Below the pieces are notes generated by a model. It worked only from the letters and a program-made list of their open reading frames with translations, was not told the origin of the DNA and did no database searches. A stretch of 64,000 nt of DNA. It comes from Lamellibrachia columna (Eukaryota > Annelida > Polychaeta > Sabellida > Siboglinidae). Below are positions 32,901 through 43,500 of this stretch, one piece after another. Location: NCBI GenBank assembly GCA_963662155.1, contig OY759265.1, positions 59,405,326 to 59,469,325 of the forward strand, in the 5' to 3' direction. The number at the start of each line of letters is the position of its first letter. Position 1 is the first letter of the stretch. The translations under genes were made by a program, and so were the position numbers.

Positions 32901-35900
32901 TGTATAAGAACTTACCTTTTTGATTGGCCCTAAGGACTGGATGCTGCACTGTGTATAAGAACTTACCTTTTTGATTGGCCCTAAGCACTGGATGCTGCAC
33001 TGTGTATAAGAACTAACCTTTTTGATTGGCCCTAAGGACTGGATGCTGCACTGTGTATAAGAACTTACCTTTTTGATTGGCCCTAAGGACTGGATGCTGC
33101 ACTGTGTATAAGAACTTACCTTTTTGATTGGCCCTAAGGACTAGATGCTGCACTGTGTATAAGAATTTACCTTTTTGATTGGCCCTAAGGACTGGATGCT
33201 GCACTGTGTATAAGAACTAACCTTTTTGATTGGCCCTAAGGACTGGATGCTGCACTGTGTATAAGAACTTACCTTTTTGATTGGACCTAAGGACTGGATG
33301 CTACACTGTGTATAAGAACTTACCTTTTTGATTGGCTCTAAGGACTGGATGCTGCACTGTGTATAAGAACTAACCTTTTTGATTGGCCCTAAGGACTGGA
33401 TGCTGCACTGTGTATAAGAACTAACCTTTTTGATTGGCCCTAAGGACTGGATGCTGCACTGTGTATAAGAACTTATCTTTTTGATTGGCTCTAAGGACTG
33501 GATGCTGCACTGTAAGAACTTACCTTTTTGATTGGCTCTAAGGACTGGATGCTGCACTATGTGTAAGAACTTACCTTTTTGATTGGCTCTAAGGACTGGA
33601 TGCTGCACTATGTATAAGAACTTACTTTTTTGTATAAATGGCTATGAATATGTAGTTATTTGGATTACTTATGATATATTAATTTATCAACTGCTGGAAA
33701 TACTAAAATTGCAGTACCATGATTGTATGATTTTTCTTTCTTGATTTTTGCCGTTATGTTGATTTTATGAATTATGTAGTTGGTAGGAGTTATTGGCAAA
33801 TTGTGTGGTTTGTCCAGAGCACACAGAGGTTGAGGACGGCTTGAACATGAAACTGCCGGTGTATGCCAATACAAGTGAGATGGCACTCAAACTGAAGACG
33901 TCTGCAGAGAGGAAGGCAAGCAAACAGAGGAAGTACAAGAAGGGTAAAACCAAGGAAGATCCACTCAAGGTGCGGTTCAAACTAGGCTCATTCTAATTGC
34001 ATTTGCATTGTTTCTCAATCAAATTAAATTATGTCATTAAAGAAATTTGTATGGTTGATAGTTATAATAATGTAAATTCATATATTTTTATTGATTCACA
34101 AACTGTGTCCATACTTTTGTGGACATTTATCCACTGATATCTCCAGACGGACCCACTAGATGGAGTACTTGTCTGTCTTAAGATGCCCACAGATTGGAGG
34201 AAACCTCTTAAAAGTAATAACACATTTTTGGTCATGTTTGGATAAAAATATATGAAGGAGATATTATAATGTATTTAACAAGATTTAACAAGATTTGCCA
34301 TCCAAGCCAAAGGCCCAGATGGCAAGTGGATAAGGAAGCCATTGGCTTATCGAGAGTCCAACAATGTTCATCTACTTATAGCCTGCCCTCCTGAGATATG
34401 TGTCAACCTTGTTTTTAAACATATTCACGCTGCTAGCAGTTACACAATCTGTAGACAATTTGTTCCATTCATTTATTGTCCTCTGTGAGAACGAGTGCTT
34501 CCTGATGTCCAATCTACATTGATCCTTTACTAATTTTACCTCATGTCCTCTAGTTCTGCTATCCTTCTTGAGTGAGAAAAACATATTTCTATCAATATTT
34601 TCATACCCATTCAATATCTTAAAAACTTCAATCTGATCTCCTCTTAACCTCCTTGTCTCTAGAGTTGTTAAACCACATTCTTTCAAGCGTTCTTCATAAC
34701 TAAGGTCTCTCAGTTCTGGAATCATTTTAGTTGCTCTCCTTTGTATGCATTCAAGCGTATCTATATTCTTCTTACGATATGGTCTCCATGCTTGTATACA
34801 GTATTCTAAATGAGGTCTAACTATTGCTTTATAAAGAGGTATAATTAACTTTTTTCCCTTGTATGTTATGTTTCTTCTAATCAATCCAAGAATTTGATTA
34901 CCCTTTGAAGCTGCAATACCACACTGCTCTGAAACTTTCATATCAGCGCTTATTGTAACTCCTAAGTCCTTTTCTTTTACAGTAGTACCCAGAACAGTAT
35001 CTCCCATTTTATAGTTTACATTCAAGTTCCTATGTCCTGTATGTAGGCATTTACATTTCCCAAAATTGAACAGCATCTGCCATTTCTCAGACCATTTCAC
35101 TAATCTGTCTAGATCGTTTTGTAAATGTTGTTTATATAACCTTTCTAAACAGTTTTGTGTCATCCGCAAATTTCAGTACGTTACTTGTTATACTGTCGTC
35201 CAAGTCATTGATATAAATTAAGAATAATATAGGTCCTAATACTGATCCTTGAGGTACCCCACTCAAAACCGATTTCCAATTTGAAACTTCTCCATCTACT
35301 ACAACTCGTTGTCTTCTGTTAGTCAGCCATTGTTCTATCCAGTCAGTTATGCTATCCCCGATACCATGGGCTTTTAATTTAAGTAGTAATCTTTGATGTG
35401 GCACTTTGTCAAAAGCTTTCTGAAAATCTAAGTAGATAATATCTACTGGCGATCCCACGTCTATCCACTTAGTGATTTCTTCTAAAAAACATAACATATT
35501 TGTTAAGCATGACCTCGCTTTAAGGAATCCATGTTGAGATGAATTTAATAATTTATGCTTAACGAGGAATTCCACCATATGGTCTTTCATTAACCTTTCT
35601 AATAATTTACAAATCACTGACGTTAAACTCACTGGTCTGTAATTCTCTGACTTATTTCTCGAACCCTTTTTAAATAATGGTATGATGTTTGCTTCTTTCC
35701 ATTCAAACGGAACAACTCCCTCTTTTAATGACAAGTTGAATACTCTTGCAAGTGGTATACTGATTTGTTCTACTGTTTCCATTAGTAATTTTGGAGGAAT
35801 CCCATCCACTCCCGGTGATTTGTTATCCTTCATTGCCTTTATTTTCTTAGCTACCAATTCTGGAGTTACAACTAACGGACCTAAATAGTCAGATTTAGCC

Positions 35901-37549
35901 CCCTGAAATTTAGCATCAGCAACTGGTAATGAACTAATATCTTCTTTGGTAAACACTGAACTGAAGTAACCATTTAGGTCTTCCGCCATTAAAAACCCCT
36001 GTGATATTATATTTCCAGCACTGTCTTCTAGAGGTCCAACCTTGTCTTGTACGTTTTGTTTACTCCTGACATATGCATAAAAACTCTTGCTGTCATTTTT
36101 TATGTTACATGCTAGTTTTTGCTCATAGCTTCTTTTAGATTGTCTGATTTCAGTTGTAGCTGCATTAAGTGCCTCTTTGTATTTTGCATAGTCTTCGTCC
36201 TTTCTGGTACGCCTATAAACCCTCTACATAGTTTGTTTTAGCATTATTTTTCTAATAGCCTCTTTTGACAAGTGTTTCTTTCTACACCGTTTTCCTTGTT
36301 TTTGGAAGGGAACAAATTTATCGATGATACTCTCAATTTCATATTTTAGAATATTCCAACATTCAATTGCGGTCTTATTCATCAGCATGTTATTCCAATC
36401 TAGCTTTGCTAAGTATTTTCTCATATCTTTGTAGTTACCTTTGTGGAAGTTTCTTTTGTACATTTTCTTATTTTTACTTTCTGATTTTACATTGATGTCA
36501 AAATGTATTTGATTATGGTCACTATTACCCAATGGTTCAAATATTTTTACATTGTCCACTAATTCTTTTTGTGATGACAAAACTATATCTAATACATTTT
36601 CTCCCCTGGTTGGTTCTAGTACGTGCTGAGTAAGAAAGCTATCCTGGATTAAAAATAGAAATTGTTGGTCCTCAATCCCTGTGCTCTCTAGAGAATTCCA
36701 TTGTATGTGTCCATGGTTAAAATCTCCCATTATGATACATTCCCCTTTACTAACTTCCTTTATAGCGTTTTTTATTTTTGTGTTGTCCTCTTCGTTTATG
36801 TTTGGACTTCGGTAAACTAATCCAATAGTTAATTTTGAATTTCCTGAAACAATTTTGCACCAAACAGCTTCATCGCAATCTGCTTCCCTTTCTAGTTTTA
36901 TTTCATAAGCCTGAATAGATTCTTTAACATATAAAATAACTCCTCCGTCCCTTCTTCCTATTCGATCTTTCCTAAACATTACATATCCTGTCAGTATTGT
37001 AGAGGAACAATGACCACATTAAGATTCATACACTCATTGCAGTAACTGTGCTTTGTGTATTATTACAATTACTATACAAATTATTTATTTACTGTGACAA
37101 CTATACAAGTTAAAAATTGACACCATAGACAAAATGATGTAAATAAAAACAATGTCAGAAACTAATATAAAAAATATGGTTGATTTAATATAAATTGTGT
37201 TTTTATAGTTAATGACATTTTAGGTTTTGCATTGCATTATATCAGCTGGAACAGTGAGTAGCCTAAAACTTTCTATCTGTGCTGGAAAATATATCTTCAA
37301 CAAGCATAGTATGTAACCATTACAAAACACTGTTGTGTGGCCAAGTAACTGTTTCCTGTGTGAACAGCCACGCAAGAGGAGGGCCCCCACTGCCTACATG
37401 TTGTGGTGTGCTTCATACAGACAGAAAGTCATCACAGAGACTCCTGGCATTGGTAAGTTCTCTTTGAAACTATCACATTTCATTTGAGTGATATCTTGTG
37501 AGGTATAAATATATATATATATGTATGTATATGTGTGTGTGTGTATATA

Positions 37550-37581
<32 letters not shown>

Positions 37582-40500
37582 CTCCAAACAACCCTTTTCC
37601 AGGGCTGATGCAGTAGTTTATATGTTAGTGGGACCACCAGCTGTGTGCGTCCATGACAGGTTACAGTGTGAGACCTCTTACCTCCCCTAGCATTTTACAC
37701 TATGCAACATGCAACTTGATAATGCAAATTGTGTGACAGTGGTAGCAGTAAAGATTAATATTGTCCATTGTAGATTTTGTGCAGATGAGCAAGCGACTGG
37801 GTGAATTATGGCAGGCGTTGCCAGAGAAACAGAAAATGGTAACACTCAATATGCTACATTAGTACTTAAAGAATTTGATGTGTATCATCATCATCTTTAA
37901 TTATTCCCTGTTGGGAGTGGCTGCTCGGATGTGTGGCTGCCATGACGCCCGTCCATCACCTAATACAGGTCAGCCTGTAATTGATCAGAATAAAGCCAGA
38001 GGTCTGAGAGAAAATGTTGATTTAAAAAAATTAATATATTTCATTTTTGAGTAGTGCCATGCTACTGGGGCTTGTGATGAATGTAGTGTCAGAAGAAGTG
38101 CTTGTAATGCTTTCTGCGCCAAACATGATATCTCTGACACATTCTCGACTGGCAGGGCTGGAAGCGTAAAGCCAGAAAGGCGGCCACTAAAGGTACGACC
38201 ATGATCAGTACCGGCAAGAGTGGCCTCAAGTCAGGTCACGTAGGCACACTGCTACAGAGTGGACAGCACCAGGTCAAGGGGTCGGTCAGTAAGCGGGCAG
38301 CCATCCATACTGAAGGCACTGGTCATAGCACTACTAGCCAGAGTGACCAGGAGCACAAGATGAGCTCATTCATGGTGAGTGGACATAGGAATCACCTTGT
38401 GCCACTTTTAAGATATCTGCATTGACTCCAAGTCCAATATCACATCATTTTCAAGATCTGTACAATTACCTATCAAACAACCAGCATATTTACACACTCT
38501 GCTCACTCCTGCAAATAACTAGGCAAATTTGATCATCTAGTTCCAATCAACTATTTGTTCCCAGAGCACCCTAATGAAGGCTTTATTAAGGAAATAGATT
38601 ACAGATGTTGTTTTATTAAAAGTAGCTTTCATTGCATGTGATAATCAATATTCTTAAAATCTTAGAATGCCTGTTTGGTGAGAAGTTAGTGTTATTGCAC
38701 AATACTATTTCTTTTACTAGGCTAGCGCTGGGCCTAAAATCTGTTTAGCCAATTTGGCTAAAGGTTAAAATTTTCTTTAGCCAAATGAGATTTTGTTTAG
38801 CCATTTTTTTAGCAGACACTAAGATGACAAAACGTCAAAATGCAAAACATGACATAAATTAATGTGTTATGGCCTAGTAAAAAAAGAAACTAGTTTCTTG
38901 TCCCCGCCCTTTTCCTTTTTTGTATCTGCCTCCTTTTTTATTTACTACTGAAAAAGATTATTTTAAAAAGTTTTTCCGGTTTTGTGAAGAAATCTTTGTC
39001 CAAAATTTGCTGTACGAAGTACTGTTATACTCTTTCAGTTCACTCGTTATTCATCATACAAGGTGTAGGGATGTATGTGCATTCTACAGAGTCTAAAATA
39101 AGATTGGAATGATGATACCTTGCATTAAATAGTCTTGGCAGAATCATTTACAAAATTCCAGTCTCAATCAGTATAAATGCCATTCAGGTGTATGCATGTG
39201 ATACATACTAATGAAAGCATGGCCAAACCTGCACATGACATTCATAAATATATTCAACATTGCGTTTGCTTCTTTCTAGTCAATTTAAGTAGTTCCGGTG
39301 TAACAGGTATGTGCCATATTACATTTACGTAAATGTTTCTATTCATCTGCCATTCACACTAAAAAGTAATGTATTTGACAATGGAATAGCAGACTATAAT
39401 AGTAATATACATCACTGGCATGTTCCATATTGCATCGAAAAAAACTACAGCTTATCAACCACAGTGAACATCTAAGACATAGCGGCCATCTTCGAAACTA
39501 ATACCAAAAAATTCATAAATAATAAGGGCCTCCCTCTAACTTAAAAAAGTCCACACGAGAAACTAGTTTCTTTTTTCTAGGCCTAATATACGATATATTA
39601 TATAAACATAATATACGTATATTAAACATATTGATAGTCACAAGAGAACTTGAACAGCTTGAAGGCGCAATCCTGGTATATACACCGCACAGATCTTGAA
39701 GGCTTCCTCATGAAAGCGTTCTTAGCTAGCTATGCTGGACCATTTTGAGATAATTAATGTATTACAAAGTATTATACATCATTGGAAAGGTATGTTATTA
39801 AGATACATCATGATATCATTTGTATGCCTGTATGTTAATTAGTTTTCATGTTAGAGCACTTTAAAGACACCCCCCGTCAACGTTTTCAAAACACGTTTTT
39901 TTCTATTTTGATCAAAAAAGTGTACCTGGCCTAAAAAATCTACTAATATTAATATTAATGTAATTTTTTTGATATATTGTAGAAGTACTTGATGTTCTCA
40001 ACCTGTGTGGGGGTCATTCATACCAGTGTATCCATTATTTTTGTTGCAAGAGAGGTGTAAACAGTGCTATTTTTCACTTATTTTGCACATTTTTACAGGG
40101 GCAGTTGGTAAAACATAAAAAAAAACACAGTATATACCCTGCAGAGACATTTTTTAAAACTCAGTGTCTACTTCTAAGCATGTTTGACATGTATAGGTCA
40201 TTAGCATTGTTATTTATATGAAAAATATTTTTTACAAGAATTTTTAACTGGAAACTATTATGTACACTTTTACAGCAGCCTTTTCACAGCTGAAGACATG
40301 CTGACGCAAGATGAATATTTTACATGTGTGTCATGTAGAATGAACATCATTGGAAAGGTCTGTTATTAAGATACACCATGGTATCTGTTGTATGGCTGTA
40401 GGTTAATTAGTTTTCATGTTAGAGCACTTTAAAGACACCCCCATCAACGTTTTCAAAACACGTTTTTTCTATTTTGATCAAAAAAGTGTATCTTGCCTAA

Positions 40501-43500
40501 ATAAAATACTAATATTACTGTTAATGTAATTTTTTTGACATATTGTGGAGGTACTAAATGTTCTCAACCTGTGTGGGGGTCATTTATACCAGTGCATCCA
40601 TTATTTTGGCTGCAAGAGAGCTGTAAACAGTGCTATTTTTCACTTATGTTGCACATTTATACAGGGGCAGTTGGTAAAAAGTAAAAAAAACACAGTATAT
40701 ACCATACAGAGACATTTGTTTTAACTCAGTGGCTACTTCTAAGCATGTTTGACGTGTATAGGTCATTAGCATTATTATATATGTGAACAATATTTTTTAC
40801 AAGATTTTTTTAAACTGCAAACTTTTATGTATCTTTACAGAAGAATGTTCACAGCTGAAGACATGCTGATGCAAGATGAATATTTGACATGTGTATCATG
40901 TAGGATGATGATCATTAGAAAGATATATTATTAAGATGCATCATGGAATCAGTTGTGTGGCTGTAGGTTAATTAGTTTTTATGTTAGAGCACTTTAAAGA
41001 CACCCCCGTCAACATTTCCAAAACACGTTTTTTCTATTTTGATTAAAAAAGTGTACCTGACTTAAAAAAAATTACTAATATTAATGTTAATGTAATTTTT
41101 TTACATATTGTGGAAGTACTAAATGTTCTCAACCTGTGTGGGAGTCATTCACACCAGTGCATCCATTATTTTGGTTGCAAGAAAACTGTAAACAGTGCTA
41201 TTTTTCACTTATGTTGCACATTTATACAGGGGCAGTTGGTAAAAAGATAAAAATACAATATATACCCTACAGAGACATTTTAAAACTTGGTGTCTATTTC
41301 TAAGCATGATTGACATGTATAGGTCATTAGCATTATTATGTATATGAAAATATTGTTTACAAGGTTTTAACTGCGAACTATTATGCAGATTTTGACAGAA
41401 GCCTTTTCACAGCTGTATCATGTAGGATGAAATGTAAGCTTTTATTGTCATACTTATTGCATTATCTGGGTGTATTAGTAGTTAAAATAAGAAACAACTA
41501 CTATAAATGTGTATGTCATTACAAGTATATCATATCAATATGTGTGGATCGTTGAGTAAATAACTATTCTGACACAATATTGCATACCAACTATCAGTTG
41601 TACATCATTTTTAGAGTTTCATACACCTTCACCCATCATCTAGGCCATCATCATATCCAAAATAGATAAATTTGGCATAAACAAATATTTACATTACTAC
41701 TAATTATAATACTAGTCTAGTCATTATATAGTCACTATACAAGTCGTATCCACAGTTATGATAGTACTTATAATGAAAAACAATCAGAAAGCACAGTGTA
41801 AATCATATTAACATTCCAAGTGTAAGACTGTCAGCTTTGAGCTTAATGTGAGTAATGGATGCCTTTCTTCGTCTTGTCTGCTGGGACATCGTTTGACAGG
41901 TCAGTCACGCCGTCACTTTGCTAGTTTGTTTACATGTTTTATCTCCCGCCAAAATTAGCAAAACACCCTCCAGAACTTCAAACATACACTGCTACACGAT
42001 AATATAGTTAGATAGATCAATTATTACTTACACACGTACTTGAAGAATGGATATTTATGAACTTTAAACAACTACGACGAGAAAGACGAACTTGAAACAG
42101 CAGCGGGCTAGGACATCGCGTAATTTATTATTCTGACATGTGTGTGGCGCCACCTAACGTTCAAATAGCTAGATAATTCTTGGCGTCAGTGGATAGTGAT
42201 AGGGGGTTGTTTTAGTTGTACAGTACATTACTAGCCAGACCTAGCCAAAATAAAAAAAAATATTTTTGTGTTAATAAATGACCAATAAAAGACATACAAT
42301 TGTTTTTTTCGTGAATCAAGGTGAATCCCGGATTTGCGAGAATCGTGAAATTTTCACCTTAAAAAACAAAATACTTTCACCTAAAGAAATAAAACAGGGT
42401 GTACATCAGAGTAAAGAACGTTTATTCAGCTTTACAGGCATATGCGCACTTTTATCATGGGTGGTCTATGTCAGTTGCTATGGACCGTTAAAGGCACCCC
42501 CTGTAAACGGGCCTCTCTGGGGACACGTTTTGGTCGACTTGCCGATCATAGCACAACTAGCGCCGCCTAACGAGCTCCGGCATTGCTATCTTAGCTGTCG
42601 GGAGACGGTACATCGCTTTCGTTAACACGGTCCGCATATGGGCGATAATCACGGAGTTCGCGTGATCGTTCGCGGTGACGAAGTCTATCTGTCTCTGGCG
42701 CTTCGGCAGTAACATCGATTTCCGGTGGTCTGCAGATATCTCGTGTTTTGCCAATTCTTCTTGGGCTTGGCGCAGTCCCGGTGACAAACACGTTCTTGCT
42801 TTCGCATGCACGCAAACTTTGTACGAACCAGTCCGCTTTTTTCTTTCGTTTCTTTCCGCGATCTTCGCCGGCCGAAGTACATTTACGAATCATTTTAACC
42901 GATAACAAATTGAAAAACTGCGAGGAAGTGAGCTCCCACATTCTAAGGTTATAATATTATTTTTTTAGCTGCCCAGCAGGACGCAAACTTTCGCTGAGAG
43001 CAATTAAATCATTGGCTTATCGCCGGGAAATTATAGATTAGGGGGCGCGAAAAACAATTCCACGGGTGGCGGGCAGCTATGATTCACGGGTTCACCGCCG
43101 CTTCCACGACAATGCGCGTTAACGTGGTCGTAAACGCGTTTCGCCAAATTGGCGAAGAGTTTTGTTTTCTTTCGTCAAATGGGAAACCGTTTCGCCTATG
43201 GCGCAATTGGCGATCGGCAGCGCTAGCCTAGTTTTATTTATACTTAATCCATGTCTTTTCTCTCCATCCACATTTTGTGTCATAACCAGATTTAACAAGA
43301 TTCCCATAGAATAAAACAAACTCCTGATGGCCTGTGAAGAAGGAAGCTGATGCCTTATTGGAAGTCCACTATTATTGTTCTATGTGTGTAGCCTGCCTGT
43401 CTATGTTAGCACATTCAGGGAAGTGTTGTTTCAGGTTGGGTGTCAGCCCATTGATGCAGCAGCCCACTTGAAGCTGCTTGGTGAATCTCTCAGCGTCATT

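Larger units (their letters stand above)
38716..43232. mobile_element. 4.5-kb putative DNA transposon with 15-bp inverted termini in HMGXB4 intron 7
   Basis: Left end ACTAGGCTAGCGCTG (38716-38730), right end CAGCGCTAGCCTAGT (43218-43232), a perfect 15-bp inverted pair. Subterminal motifs also mirror: TTAGCCAATTTGGCTAAA at left and CGCCAAATTGGCGAAG at right. The interior has three 565-bp tandem units and a GC-rich patch. No transposase recognised; target duplication unclear (TTT at both sides). Confidence 0.7.

Noticed and set aside
32452..33608. Minus-strand frames rich in [10 protein letters not shown]
   Set aside because: 51 bp is a multiple of 3, so the repeat stays open; no independent gene evidence.
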